Positions 8,855 through 19,198 are shown, counted from the first letter of the stretch. The stretch: 64,000 bases of DNA from Bacillus proteolyticus (GCF_001884065.1 NZ_MACH01000048.1:1-64000), one strand, 5' to 3'. The notes: generated from the sequence alone by a model not told the origin. Numbers and translations are program-made.

Positions 8855-9863
8855 GAAAATCGCGGCATTCGGTGAAGTAATGATGCGCCTGCAAGTGCCA
8901 GGATATGAGTTGTTGTCGCAAGCTAACACATTAAATTACTCATTTTCTGGTACAGGTGTGAACGTTGCAGCCGCGCTTTCTCATCTAGGGCATGAAGGGC
9001 TTCTTATTTCAACTTTACCGGAAAATTCGGTTGGAGATGCGGCATTATCGTACATTCAAAAGTTAGGTGTGCAAACCTCGCTTGTTTCAAGAGGCGGTAA
9101 ATATGTCGGCATGTACTTTTTAGAAAATGGATTTGGAGCACGTGCAAGCCGCGTTACATATTCGAATCGATTAGAAAGTAGCTTCAATACGGCATGTGAA
9201 GAAATGTATCAATTTGAAGAAATCGCAAAGGAAATTGATATCGTTCATTTTTGCGGGATTACACTTGCGATGAATGATACTGTGCGCCATCATATGAAAT
9301 CTTTAGCGAAAGCAGTTAAAGAAAACGGAGGCACTGTCGTTTTTGATTGCAATTATCGTCCATCTCTTTGGGGAGAAGACGGATATGAGCAGGCGAAACC
9401 GCATTATGAAGAAATGCTGGCTCTTGCTGATATCGTTATGATGAACGAAAAAGATGCGATGTTTGTTTTAGGAATGAAAACCGAAGAAACGGAGCGGGAA
9501 GCACAACTTGTTGATCTTATTCCAAAAGTAGCTGAAACGTATTATATCGCTACAATTGCTGGTACACATCGCTCTATTAATAGCGATAATACACACTCGC
9601 TTCGCGGATTTATATGTAAAGATGGTGCGTTCACTTTTGCAAAAACCCTTACGTTTTCTGTATATTATAGAATAGGTGCTGGAGATGCTTATACGAGCGG
9701 GATTATTCATGGCGAGATAGAAGAGTTTGCACCAGAGAAAGCTGTTTCATTTGCGTCAGCAGCTGGAATGCTTGCACATATAATCGTCGGTGATACGCCA
9801 ATGTCATCAGAGAAAGATATACTTCGGGCAATGACGGCATCAGTAGGTGATGTAGAAAGGTAG
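8847..9863 (+). CDS. PfkB-family sugar kinase (likely 2-keto-3-deoxygluconate kinase)
   Basis: 338 residues. Ribokinase fold; C-terminal signature IGAGDAYTSGI holds the catalytic aspartate, and the N-terminus AAFGEVMMRL is typical of KDG kinases. The ATG at 8847 lies inside the aldolase end (8-nt overlap) and is preferred over the TTG at 8838. It would supply the phosphorylated substrate for the aldolase, consistent with uptake of an unphosphorylated sugar acid by the downstream permease. Confidence 0.85.
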   Translation: MRKKIAAFGEVMMRLQVPGYELLSQANTLNYSFSGTGVNVAAALSHLGHEGLLISTLPENSVGDAALSYIQKLGVQTSLVSRGGKYVGMYFLENGFGARASRVTYSNRLESSFNTACEEMYQFEEIAKEIDIVHFCGITLAMNDTVRHHMKSLAKAVKENGGTVVFDCNYRPSLWGEDGYEQAKPHYEEMLALADIVMMNEKDAMFVLGMKTEETEREAQLVDLIPKVAETYYIATIAGTHRSINSDNTHSLRGFICKDGAFTFAKTLTFSVYYRIGAGDAYTSGIIHGEIEEFAPEKAVSFASAAGMLAHIIVGDTPMSSEKDILRAMTASVGDVER

Positions 9864-10588
9864 TGGGTGTAACAGTGAACGTAACGAGGAAAAAAGGACC
9901 ATTATATTTGCAAATAAAAAATATTATTCGCGATCGAATATTACATGGTGTATATGCCATTCATACGAATATTCCTTCTGAACCACAATTAGAAGAAGAG
10001 TTCAAAGTGAGTAAAATTACAGTACGAAACGCAATTAAAGAACTAGCTCAAGAAGGATATTTAGAAAAGAAAAGTGGTAAAGGAACGAAAGTCATTCGTA
10101 ATACTTCTGCGACAAAACTTTCAAAAGGTAAAAAATTTACAGAAGTGTTAGTGGAAGAAGGCTATAAAGTACAAAAGAAATTGCTAAAGGCAGAAGTAGT
10201 CCATAATGAAGAAGGGACAGTGCCATTTCGTTTATTTGGCAAAGAGAGTTTCAGAATCGAGCGTCTATACTCTTTAAATGATGCTCCGTATATTCATTAT
10301 ACGCACTATTTTTCAGCGCGAATGGCAAGTACAGACTTATCGGACTTTGATTTACAATCGCTTTACGATTTAGTCGAGGAACAAGGTATACATTTAGAAA
10401 ATTTCAGAGATGAATTTGCTGTTGGGGCTGCACCTAGTTTCGTTGCGGAAGCGTTAGGGGAAAAAGAAGAGACAGCATTATTAAAACGTATGCGTTATTC
10501 TTACGATGAAGTAGGCGAGGTAATTGAATATAGTGAAGGCTACTACAATACGGAAATGCAGCATTATGTAGTTAATTATGATGTGTAA
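9863..10588 (+). CDS. GntR-family regulator with UTRA domain (HutC type)
   Basis: Winged-helix domain at about 8-75 with the KITVRNAIKELAQEGYLEKK recognition region, then an effector-binding UTRA domain (about 90-235). 241 residues if the GTG at 9863 is used; a second GTG at 9875 is an alternative, and neither has an ideal ribosome site. It sits inside the operon and probably represses it until the substrate or a pathway intermediate binds UTRA. Confidence 0.85.
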   Translation: MGVTVNVTRKKGPLYLQIKNIIRDRILHGVYAIHTNIPSEPQLEEEFKVSKITVRNAIKELAQEGYLEKKSGKGTKVIRNTSATKLSKGKKFTEVLVEEGYKVQKKLLKAEVVHNEEGTVPFRLFGKESFRIERLYSLNDAPYIHYTHYFSARMASTDLSDFDLQSLYDLVEEQGIHLENFRDEFAVGAAPSFVAEALGEKEETALLKRMRYSYDEVGEVIEYSEGYYNTEMQHYVVNYDV

Positions 10589-10594
10589 AAAGTG

Positions 10595-10620
10595 AAGAGG
10601 GACTAATTCCCTCTTTTTTT
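10595..10620 (+). terminator. Terminator between the GntR gene and the permease
   Basis: Perfect 8-bp stem AAGAGGGA/TCCCTCTT, 5-nt loop, 7-T tail. Would reduce expression of the downstream permease relative to the enzymes. Confidence 0.85.
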
Positions 10621-10653
10621 GTAAAAAATTTTCATATCGAAGGGGAATGGGAT

Positions 10654-11978
10654 ATGGATATATACTTATTAATCGTCACGTTACTTGCAATCGCGATTGT
10701 TATTTTAGGAGTATCGTGGTGGAAATGGCATGCGTTTATTAGTTTAACGGTTGCTAGCCTATTTTTAGCTATCATGTCTGGATTGAACTTGACCAAAATT
10801 GTTACTGCCTATGAAACTGGTGTTGGAAGTGTACTAGGGCATTTAGTCGGTATTTTAGCTCTCGGTACGATTTTGGGTAAAATGATGTCTGATTCAGGGG
10901 CTGGCATGCAAGTAGCAGATTTCTTCATTCGATTCTTCGGGGTGAAAAAATTACCTTGGGCGATGTTATTTGCTGGATTTGTAATCGGGATTCCAGTGTT
11001 TTTTGAAGTAGGGATCGTCATCTTATTACCGCTCGTTATCTCCATTCGAAAAACAACAAAGCAAAATATATTGTTAATTGCGTTACCTGTTATTGCGGGA
11101 TTATCGATTGTACATGGGCTAGTGCCTCCGCATCCAGGTGCGATGACAGCAATTGGTATTTATAATGCAAACTTAGGAAAGGTACTATTGTATTCATTAA
11201 TTATCGCATTACCAACAGCAATTATTGCAGGGCCTGTATTTGCAAAGTGGGTACATAAAAGGGTTATACCTGAAAATGAACCGGAGCTTGTTCGAGTTAC
11301 GACTGTTTCAACAGATTTACCGAGTCGTAAAGTTTCATTCTTTATTATTTTATTACCAGTTGTATTGATGATTTTATCAGTAGTTGCACCGTATATTTCA
11401 TTACCGAAAAAATAACTGAATTTTTCGTGTTTATAGGAAGTCCAGTAATTGCTTTACTTATTTCATGTTTCGCAGCATTTTATTTGCTTGGCATAAAACA
11501 AGGAATTAATAAAAAGATGATTAAAAAATTAACGGATGAAAGTTTATTACCAGTCGGTTCCATTATTTTAATTATCGGTGCAGGAGGTGGATTTAAACAA
11601 ATATTAATTGAAAGCGGCGTTGGAACGGCGATTGCGCAAATGGCAGAACATATATCGTTATCACCAATTGTATTAGCTTTCATGGTAGCTGGATTAATTC
11701 GAATTGCAACAGGTTCAGCTACAGTAGCATTAACGACAGCAGCAGGAATTGTTTCACCAGTTATTCAGCACATGTCTGGTGTGAATTTGGAGTTGCTTGT
11801 TATTGCAACGGGTGCAGGTTCATTAATGTTTTCTCACGTAAATGATGCAGGGTTCTGGCTTGTAAAAGAGTATTTAGGTTTGACAGTAAAAGAAACTTTT
11901 AAAACGTGGACGGTACTCGAGACATTGTTATCATTTATTGCATTCGGCTTTGCGCTTTTACTTAATATGTTTGTTTAA
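10654..11978 (+). pseudogene. GntP-family sugar-acid permease, frameshifted
   Basis: Two adjacent open frames (10654-11415 and about 11413-11978) together encode one GntP-type H+ symporter of about 441 residues, the normal length. The first part ends LPKK-stop at a run of six A (11407-11412); adding one A restores the frame through ITEFFVFIGSPV into the second part. Multiple hydrophobic helices and GIPVFFEVG and HVNDAGFW motifs are typical. It would import gluconate-like acids for this operon. Either a true recent inactivation or a base-call error in the homopolymer. Confidence 0.82.
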
Positions 11979-11982
11979 AAGA

Positions 11983-12016
11983 AGGGGGTGCCTATTTAAA
12001 GGTATCCTCTTTTTGT
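11983..12016 (+). terminator. Terminator after the permease
   Basis: GGGTGCCT pairs with AGGTATCC with two wobbles around ATTTA, followed by TCTTTTTG. Ends the dga-like operon. Confidence 0.65.
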
Positions 12017-12082
12017 GTTGGGGCTCTTTTCATGAAACAAGCCCGTTTTTAGGAAGGCCAAGCTTCCGATTTGCCCTGAAAA

Positions 12083-12091
12083 CATAATATA
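12083..12091 (+). promoter_or_regulatory. Possible sigma-K type -10 box
   Basis: CATAATATA fits the sigma-K -10 consensus CATANNNTA and lies 67 bases before a YjcZ-type sporulation gene. I did not find a clear AC-type -35 element, so support is partial. Confidence 0.3.
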
Positions 12092-12157
12092 AATGGAATC
12101 CCCTCATTTAGAGCAAGACGATCTTGTTATGAATGATACTAAAGGAGGAATAGAGTA

Positions 12158-12349
12158 ATGAGCGAAAAGTGTGAACACAGACATGATGATTGCGACCGTA
12201 GACGTGGCCACGGAGGTGGCTTTGCGCTTCTAATCGTATTGTTTATTTTATTAATCATTATCGGTGCTAGCTGCTTCGGTGGTGGCGGTGGTTGTGGTTA
12301 CGGCGGTTATGGTGGATATGGCGGCGGCTATGGTGGATATTGCTGCTAA
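12158..12349 (+). CDS. YjcZ-family small sporulation protein
   Basis: 63 residues: charged, His-rich N-terminus, one transmembrane helix (FALLIVLFILLIIIGAS) and a Gly/Tyr/Cys-rich tail of GGYGG repeats. This is the layout of YjcZ/YczN-like short spore-associated proteins of Bacillus. Strong AAAGGAGG ribosome site. Stands alone between terminators. Function unknown. Confidence 0.8.
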   Translation: MSEKCEHRHDDCDRRRGHGGGFALLIVLFILLIIIGASCFGGGGGCGYGGYGGYGGGYGGYCC

Positions 12350-12365
12350 TTATTAAAAACTATTG

Positions 12366-12400
12366 AAAATGGCCTTGTGCGTATTGCACAAGGCCATTTT
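12366..12400. terminator. Bidirectional terminator between convergent genes
   Basis: Perfect 15-bp stem, 5-nt loop, with A and T runs at both feet; serves both the YjcZ gene and the leftward Bce-like cluster. Confidence 0.9.
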
Positions 12401-12402
12401 AT

Positions 12403-14382
12403 TCATGTTTTAATATGCTGTGATAATTTATTGGTGTAAAGAGAACGGATTAAGAAGAAGAAAATAATCTCGATAATCCCGAACAAAGTAAGTATAATCA
12501 CTAATTCTTTTAATAAAGAGAAAGAAAACATGCTTTGTAAAAACTTAATCGCAAATATTGTATGAATACCAGCAACGATATAAGGAATGAAAAATAAAAT
12601 CCCTAATTGAATCGTTGCAGAACGAAACATTTCTGATTCTGTTAAGCCGAGTTTTGTAATTGTAATGTACTTTTGTTTTTCAGTCGTTAAGTCATTATAC
12701 ATACGGAAGTATAAAACACTAGCTGCCCCGATAAAGAACATAAAGCCAAGAAATGTCCAAATAAAGAAAGTAGCGATTGAATTTCCTTTACTATAGTTTA
12801 GATAATCAGTAGCTGTATGAATATTAAATGGGGTGTTAGGAGCCGATTCTATATTTTTATTTGCCTCATAGAAGCTATGCGCATCATTCCCAATATGTTT
12901 TGAAATATTTTTCGTCGGAACAATTGCATCTTCCCAGTTCTCAACGAAGTAGTTATACACTATAGTCGTTTCAATATGAGGAATCATATCATCAAATACA
13001 TAATCTTGTACAACAATTATATGTGGGAATGCAAAGGCTGGTTCGATTCCTTTATTAATAAATCCTTTAATATGAAATTCCTTTTTGTTTGATCCGAGTG
13101 TAACTGTATTTTGTTTTGCAAATGGATTTGATACAAGATTTAAGAGTTCTGGTGAGTACCGAGAAATAATATAAACTTGTGTAGAATCAAGAGTTATTTC
13201 CGGCCTCTTTAATTGTTTCGCAAGTGTGTTATAGTCACTCATTTTCATAAGAGTAACGTCTTCTTTTAAAGCTGTATCTTTCAACATTGTAGTCTTATGC
13301 TTATTGTATTGAAAATTAGCATTTGTAAGCTCCGTTTCAATTGTAGCAGTGTGCTTTTGTTCAAATGGATTTTCACCCTCGGACGTATATGTGAAGGGGA
13401 AAGGATATCGTTCTAATGTCGATGCTTTCGTATTATTATTAGCAGCAAATAACCCAGTAATAATTGTAAATGCAAGTGCTGACAACATAGAAACGATAAA
13501 GAGCACATTAATATTACTACGTGTACGGCTAGCTAAATCTGAAATCCATAACATGTTTATTTGTTTCATATAAAACTTTCTCCGTTTTTTTAAGATAAAG
13601 ATAAAGAGGAGAAACGTCTGTGAAAAGAATAAATATGTTCCGACTATTACGAGTGGCAAAATAGATAACATGATAAGGTATACCGATCCATTTTGTGCAT
13701 TTTTTTCTGTTACGTAGCCTTGCGGATAACCGGCGATATAATAACATAATGTTAAGCAAATTAAAGCAAATATCGAAATAAGTATAGATGGTTTCTTTTC
13801 TTTGTCTCCTTTTTTTGTCCCCTTAATGTGCTGTGTTGTTTTCCGAGTACGAATGAACATCGGTGTAAACGTAGAAACGATGAAAAATAAAATGATAAAC
13901 GTTACCGTTGTAACGATAATTGCTTCTGTTGGCCAATATAAATAGAGGCCGTTAGCATTTGTTAATTTAGAAGTAACGAGTAAGAAAAAGTTAGAAAACA
14001 CAAGCCCGCCTTGAATACCTGCAAAGATAGCGAGTACTCCAATGATCATATTTTCAGTAAACAAAAGACGTTTTAATTGTTTTTGAGATATACCGAGAAC
14101 AGTTAAAACACCAAATTGCTGTTTCCGTACATTTAAAAATGTCCCGATAGAATATAAGAGAAAGAAAAACGAGAACAAAACGATAACAAACTGTGCCATG
14201 CCAGCTAAGTTCATGAGAGGATCTTGTTCCTGCAATTTATTCATAATTTGTAACCGCGGATGATACGCGTATACAGTAAATGAAAAGAAAACCATGATAG
14301 AAAACGCACTACTTACAAAGTAAGCGAAATATGCTTTCGAATTACGCGAGACATTTTTAAATGCAAATTGCCAAAATGTCAT
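12403..14382 (-). CDS. BceB-like ABC transporter permease (third of three)
   Basis: 659 residues. FtsX/BceB-type permease: about ten TM helices with a large extracytoplasmic domain of roughly 200 residues (around 310-520) between helices 7 and 8, the part that recognises peptide antibiotics in this family. N-terminus MTFWQFAFKNVSRNSKAYF is nearly identical to the two other permeases in the cluster, showing tandem duplication. Start overlaps the ATPase stop in ATGA. Confidence 0.88.
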   Translation of the reverse strand: MTFWQFAFKNVSRNSKAYFAYFVSSAFSIMVFFSFTVYAYHPRLQIMNKLQEQDPLMNLAGMAQFVIVLFSFFFLLYSIGTFLNVRKQQFGVLTVLGISQKQLKRLLFTENMIIGVLAIFAGIQGGLVFSNFFLLVTSKLTNANGLYLYWPTEAIIVTTVTFIILFFIVSTFTPMFIRTRKTTQHIKGTKKGDKEKKPSILISIFALICLTLCYYIAGYPQGYVTEKNAQNGSVYLIMLSILPLVIVGTYLFFSQTFLLFIFILKKRRKFYMKQINMLWISDLASRTRSNINVLFIVSMLSALAFTIITGLFAANNNTKASTLERYPFPFTYTSEGENPFEQKHTATIETELTNANFQYNKHKTTMLKDTALKEDVTLMKMSDYNTLAKQLKRPEITLDSTQVYIISRYSPELLNLVSNPFAKQNTVTLGSNKKEFHIKGFINKGIEPAFAFPHIIVVQDYVFDDMIPHIETTIVYNYFVENWEDAIVPTKNISKHIGNDAHSFYEANKNIESAPNTPFNIHTATDYLNYSKGNSIATFFIWTFLGFMFFIGAASVLYFRMYNDLTTEKQKYITITKLGLTESEMFRSATIQLGILFFIPYIVAGIHTIFAIKFLQSMFSFSLLKELVIILTLFGIIEIIFFFLIRSLYTNKLSQHIKT

Positions 14383-15131
14383 CCACGTCTTCCTCCTAGT
14401 AATGCTAGAACATCTAATATTTCTTGATAGAATTTTTCACGGTACAATCCGCGGTGCAGTTCATTGTAAAGCTCGCCATCTTTAATGAAAATAACACGGT
14501 TACAATAACTTGCTGCAAACGGATCGTGGGTAACCATTAAAATTGTTGCATCCTCTTCTTTGTTCAATTTCGTAAATAGCTCCATTACATCAATTGCCGC
14601 TTTTGAATCTAAGTTTCCTGTTGGTTCATCGGCAAGTAGAAGTGAAGGATGATGAATAACAGCACGTGCTACTGCGGTACGCTGTGCTTGTCCTCCAGAA
14701 ACTTCAAAAATACGCTTGTCCAAAATGTGATCAATTCCAAGCTTTTTTGAAATGTTATCAAGCTTTTCGTCCATTTCTTTTAATGGAACATTATCTAACG
14801 TTAAAGGTAGTACGATATTTTCACCGATTGTCAGTGTATCTAGTAGGTTAAAGTTTTGGAAAACAAATCCTAACTCTTGGCGGCGGAAAATAGCTAACTT
14901 TTCTCTACGAAATGTGTGCGGTTTTTTTCCGTTAATAACGACATCACCAGAAGTGGGAGAATCAATTGTAGAAATAACGTTTAAAAATGTAGATTTACCG
15001 CTACCGGACGGCCCCATGATCGCAACGAATTCACCTTTATCTACGTGTAAATTTATATTTTTTAAAGCGGTATGGGGGACTTTCCCCTCATACACCTTTG
15101 AGACGTTTTTTATGTGTAATACTTCTTCCAT
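14379..15131 (-). CDS. BceA-like ABC transporter ATPase
   Basis: 250 residues. Walker A GPSGSGKST near 40-48, signature VSGGQAQRTAVARA, Walker B LLLADEPTG and switch histidine VTHD. MacB/BceA-type ATPase powering FtsX-like permeases. The ATG at 15131 is preferred over the GTG nine bases upstream because AAAGG lies 8 bases ahead. It is the only ATPase for three permease genes. Confidence 0.9.
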   Translation of the reverse strand: MEEVLHIKNVSKVYEGKVPHTALKNINLHVDKGEFVAIMGPSGSGKSTFLNVISTIDSPTSGDVVINGKKPHTFRREKLAIFRRQELGFVFQNFNLLDTLTIGENIVLPLTLDNVPLKEMDEKLDNISKKLGIDHILDKRIFEVSGGQAQRTAVARAVIHHPSLLLADEPTGNLDSKAAIDVMELFTKLNKEEDATILMVTHDPFAASYCNRVIFIKDGELYNELHRGLYREKFYQEILDVLALLGGRRG

Positions 15132-15150
15132 AATAATCACCTTTCTATTT

Positions 15151-17106
15151 TTAAAACTTAATATGTTGTGATAATTTTTGCATATAAAAGGAACGAATTA
15201 AAAGGAAAAATAAAATTTCAACTGTTCCAAAAATCAACAGTACGACTGTAATCTCAGCGAAGAACGAGAGATGTAAAACTTCTTGTAGCATCTTTGTCGC
15301 AAACATCGTATGGATAGATGCCATAATGTAAGGCACGAAGAATAAGATGGCAAGCTGAATTGTCGCTGAACGTTTCATTTCAGTTTCAGTTAAGCCAATT
15401 TTCGTAATCGTTATATATTTTTCTTGCTCATTTGTTAAATCTGTATACATTCGGAAATAAAGAACACTGCCAGCACCGATAAAGAAAATAACACCTAAGA
15501 AAGTACCAATTAAGAAGAATGAGGCGACATTTAGTTTTGTTGTGTATAGAGAATGGCTCGCTTCACTTGCATGGAACGGTGGATGCTCTGCTTGAATTGC
15601 TGCATTGTCGTTATCGATTTTTGTTATAAACGATGAACCGATATTATGTGCTTTTTCCCAATCTGTAACTTTAAAGTTATATACACTCATTTGTTTGGAA
15701 ACGGTTGATAAGGCTTCTACATTTTTATCAGATAAAATGAGCAACTTTCGTATTAAACTATTTGGAAATGGATTATAACTTTTATATTCTTTTACTTGCA
15801 AATGTAAAGAATTTTGAGCAAGTGTAAGAGTACTTTTCTTTTCTCTATCATGTAGTGTTCCAACGACTTGAGCATCTAAATCTTTAATTAGGACATAAGA
15901 TTCATTCTTATTCACCGTGAGTTTTTCCCAATTTAATGCCTTAGCAAGTACATTATAGTCACTTTGTTTAATTGCGTAATAGAGCTGCGTGTTATCTTCA
16001 GCTGAAGATACTTCATATATATCCGTTTTAAATTTTGTGTAAGTAAAGTGCTCTTCATTAAATTTCTGCTCTAACCAGTTTAAATGTTCATCAGCTAATG
16101 TATTTTCAGTATGTGATAAATACGTAAACGGGAAAGGATTTTCCCTAATTTCATCAAACTTTGTAAACTTTCCGAATCCATATAAGAATGTAATCATTGT
16201 AAAAGCGAGCGTCGATAGCATCGCTACTATAAAGAGCATATTAATATTTGTACGAATGCGCGATGCTAGATCAGAGATCCAAAGCATATTAATTCGTTTC
16301 ATATAAAACGTTCTTCGCGTTTTTAAAATACGAATAAGTAAAAAACTAATTTGTGAAAAGAAAAAGTATGTTCCAGCTGCAATAAGCGATGGAATGACAA
16401 ATATACTAGAGACGACATATACAAGCCCAATTATATCGCCTAACGACATAAAATATAATGGATTGGATTCTAATACATATCCAGTTATTAAACATGCCGC
16501 ACCAAATAGAGAGACGAGTACGGATGCTTTTCTTTCTTTTTGTTGTGTTCCTTCTTTTAAAAGACGTACGGCTTTTCTCGTACGAATGAGCATCGGTGTA
16601 AAAGATGATACGAGAATGAAGAGCCCGAGAAAGATGATGATAGTTAAAACGATAGCACTTGTAGGCCCATATAAATATAAACCAGGTACGTGTGTAATTT
16701 TGGCGGTAACTAATAAAAAGAACTGTGAAAAGACAACTCCAAGTTGAATGCCAAAAAATATAGAAAGAACACCAATTAACATATTTTCTATAAATATGAG
16801 TCGTTTTAATTGTTTTTGAGATATGCCAAGTACTGTTAAAATCCCGAACTGTTTTTTTCGTACTTTTAAAAACGTCCCGATTGAATACAGTAAAAAGAAA
16901 AATGAAAAGAACACAATGACAACTTCTGAAATTGTCATTAATATGTTCAGAGAATAATTCACATCTGTCATATGCAGTTTAGGATGAAATAAATAAACTG
17001 CAAATGAGAAAAAGATTGCAATGGAGAACGCACTGCTTACAAAATAGGCGAAATAAGCTCTGGCGTTTCGTGTCACGTTTTTAAAGGCAAACTGCCAAAA
17101 TGTCAT
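15151..17106 (-). CDS. BceB-like ABC transporter permease (second of three)
   Basis: 651 residues with the same layout as its neighbours: FtsX-type helices, central large extracellular domain, C-terminal helices around FLGVIFFIGAGSVLYFRMYTDL. Close paralogue of the 17186-19156 gene, while the extracellular domain diverges more, as expected if each copy senses or removes a different compound. Lies 19 bases before the ATPase. Confidence 0.88.
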   Translation of the reverse strand: MTFWQFAFKNVTRNARAYFAYFVSSAFSIAIFFSFAVYLFHPKLHMTDVNYSLNILMTISEVVIVFFSFFFLLYSIGTFLKVRKKQFGILTVLGISQKQLKRLIFIENMLIGVLSIFFGIQLGVVFSQFFLLVTAKITHVPGLYLYGPTSAIVLTIIIFLGLFILVSSFTPMLIRTRKAVRLLKEGTQQKERKASVLVSLFGAACLITGYVLESNPLYFMSLGDIIGLVYVVSSIFVIPSLIAAGTYFFFSQISFLLIRILKTRRTFYMKRINMLWISDLASRIRTNINMLFIVAMLSTLAFTMITFLYGFGKFTKFDEIRENPFPFTYLSHTENTLADEHLNWLEQKFNEEHFTYTKFKTDIYEVSSAEDNTQLYYAIKQSDYNVLAKALNWEKLTVNKNESYVLIKDLDAQVVGTLHDREKKSTLTLAQNSLHLQVKEYKSYNPFPNSLIRKLLILSDKNVEALSTVSKQMSVYNFKVTDWEKAHNIGSSFITKIDNDNAAIQAEHPPFHASEASHSLYTTKLNVASFFLIGTFLGVIFFIGAGSVLYFRMYTDLTNEQEKYITITKIGLTETEMKRSATIQLAILFFVPYIMASIHTMFATKMLQEVLHLSFFAEITVVLLIFGTVEILFFLLIRSFYMQKLSQHIKF

Positions 17107-17134
17107 TCACCTAAACCTCCTAATAGAGTGAAGA

Positions 17135-17163
17135 GGAAAAGGCTATAAGAGATACCCTTTTCC
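17135..17163 (-). other. Hairpin between two permease genes
   Basis: GGAAAAGG pairs with CCTTTTCC over a 13-nt loop in the 79-base gap. No T run on the transcribed strand, so more likely an RNA-stability or attenuation element than a terminator. Confidence 0.4.
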
Positions 17164-17185
17164 TGTACTAATGTATTTATAAAAC

Positions 17186-19156
17186 TTAACCATTCGTATA
17201 CTCTGATAACTTTTGCATGTAAAAGGAGCGAATGAATAAGAAAAAGATGACTTCAACTACGCCAAAAATAATAAGAACGGCTGAAATTTCTTTGAATAGT
17301 GATAAATCAATTACATCTTGAAGCATTTTTGTTGCAAACATTGTATGAATGGACGCCATAACGTACGGAACGAAAAATAAAATGCTAAGTTGAATGGTTG
17401 CAGATTTTTTCATCTCTGCATCTGTTACACCAATTTTTGAAATTGCTACATATTTTTCTTGTTCGTTCGTTAAATCCGTATACATTCTGAAATAAAGAAC
17501 GCTACCTGCTCCAATAAAGAAAATGACACCTAAGAATGTCCCGATTAGGAAGTATGCAGCACTTCCTGATGTGATTCTATATAATGAGTCTGCTGATTCA
17601 TAGGAGCGTATAAGGGGGTCTTCGTATTGGAATGCCTCTCGATCTTTTTGTATTTTTTTCATAAAATCATTAGCAATTTCATACGTCTTTTCCCAGTTTT
17701 GTACGTTATAATTGTACGCTGATACACGCTTTGTTGTACTTGGTAAGTTGTTTACAACAACATCAGGTAAAATTAAAGTTTGATATGAAAAGTTAGAGGG
17801 AATGGCCCCTGCTTGTTCATAGCCCTTTACTTGTAATATCGTATTTGTGCTAGAAAGTGTAATGGATTTTCTATTGAAGCTTGGCTCAAATTGGCTGAAT
17901 AAGGTGAAATAAGCGCCATCGCTTAAGACATATGCTTCGTTATCGCTCATGAATAGTTGTTTTATTCGCAGGGCAGCTGCGAGTTTATTATAGTCACTTT
18001 GTTTCATTGCATAGATGTCATTGTAAGTCGTTATACCTTCATCTTCTTTCAGTGGTGTTTCATATAAATCAGCTTTGATCTTTTTATAAGAGAAATTTTC
18101 TTTTTGTAACTGCTGCTCAAGCCAAGTTAAATGCTCGTTAGTAAAAGGATTTGCGTCATATGAAAAATAAGAAAATGGAAAAGGTGAACTTCTCGTAACA
18201 TCTAGCTTTGTAAACTTTCCGAATCCATATAGGAACGTAATCATTGTGAAAGCAATTGTAGAAAGCATCGCTACAATAAAAAGCATATTGATATTCGTTC
18301 GAATACGACTTACTAAATCCGAAATCCAAAGCATATTAATTCGTTTCATATAAAACTTTCTTCTTTTCTTTAAAATATAAATAAGTAAGAAACTAATTTG
18401 AGAAAAGAAAAAATATGTCCCAATTGTAACAAGTGTTGGAATCACAAAAACACTTGAAACCATATAGATAACGCCTACTTGCGTGTTTATTGAGAAGAAA
18501 TATTTAGGGTTTGCAGCTAAAATATAACCACCTAATAAACAGATAACACCAAATAGAGAGATAAATATGGATGGTTTTCTTTCCTTTTGTTTCCCACTAT
18601 TAGTTTTTAATAGGTTTACCGTCTTTTTCGTACGAATTAGCATGGGTGTAAATGAAGATACAGCAATAAAGAGACCAAGAAACACAATCGTTGTTAAAAT
18701 GAAAGCATTCGTAGGGGGATATAAATATATCCCTGGTAGATGTGTAATTTTCGCTGTTACTAATAAGAAAAACTGCGAAAAGACAAGTCCAAACTGCATA
18801 CCGAAAAAGATAGATAAAATACCAATTAACATATTTTCAGTGAAAACGAGTCGGTGTAATTGTTTTTTTGATATACCTAAAATAGTTAAAATACCAAATT
18901 GTTTTTTACGAACTTTTAAAAACGATCCGATTGAATAGAGTAGAAAAAAGAACGAGAACAAAACAATAACAACTTCTGAAAAAATCATTAATCCTGAAAT
19001 TTCAGAGATCATAGTGGGATTTTGTAATTTTGGATGAAACAAATAAACAGCGAACGAAAAGAAAACAGCAATGGAAAAGGAACTGCTTACGAAATAAGCA
19101 AAATAAGCTCTGGCATTACGTGTTACATTTTTAAAGGCAAACTGCCAAAATGTCAT
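17186..19156 (-). CDS. BceB-like ABC transporter permease (first of three)
   Basis: 656 residues; MTFWQFAFKNVTRNARAYF start, ten predicted TM helices, large extracellular domain (about 310-520). GGGAGG ribosome site. It follows the BceS-like kinase but a terminator lies between them. BceAB-type transporters form sensor-transporter complexes with BceS-like kinases that lack their own sensing domain; with three permeases, one ATPase and one kinase here the complex composition is unclear. Confidence 0.88.
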   Translation of the reverse strand: MTFWQFAFKNVTRNARAYFAYFVSSSFSIAVFFSFAVYLFHPKLQNPTMISEISGLMIFSEVVIVLFSFFFLLYSIGSFLKVRKKQFGILTILGISKKQLHRLVFTENMLIGILSIFFGMQFGLVFSQFFLLVTAKITHLPGIYLYPPTNAFILTTIVFLGLFIAVSSFTPMLIRTKKTVNLLKTNSGKQKERKPSIFISLFGVICLLGGYILAANPKYFFSINTQVGVIYMVSSVFVIPTLVTIGTYFFFSQISFLLIYILKKRRKFYMKRINMLWISDLVSRIRTNINMLFIVAMLSTIAFTMITFLYGFGKFTKLDVTRSSPFPFSYFSYDANPFTNEHLTWLEQQLQKENFSYKKIKADLYETPLKEDEGITTYNDIYAMKQSDYNKLAAALRIKQLFMSDNEAYVLSDGAYFTLFSQFEPSFNRKSITLSSTNTILQVKGYEQAGAIPSNFSYQTLILPDVVVNNLPSTTKRVSAYNYNVQNWEKTYEIANDFMKKIQKDREAFQYEDPLIRSYESADSLYRITSGSAAYFLIGTFLGVIFFIGAGSVLYFRMYTDLTNEQEKYVAISKIGVTDAEMKKSATIQLSILFFVPYVMASIHTMFATKMLQDVIDLSLFKEISAVLIIFGVVEVIFFLFIRSFYMQKLSEYTNG

Positions 19157-19198
19157 AATATGTACCTCCCGCTAGAAGGCAAATATGTAGTCTTATTG

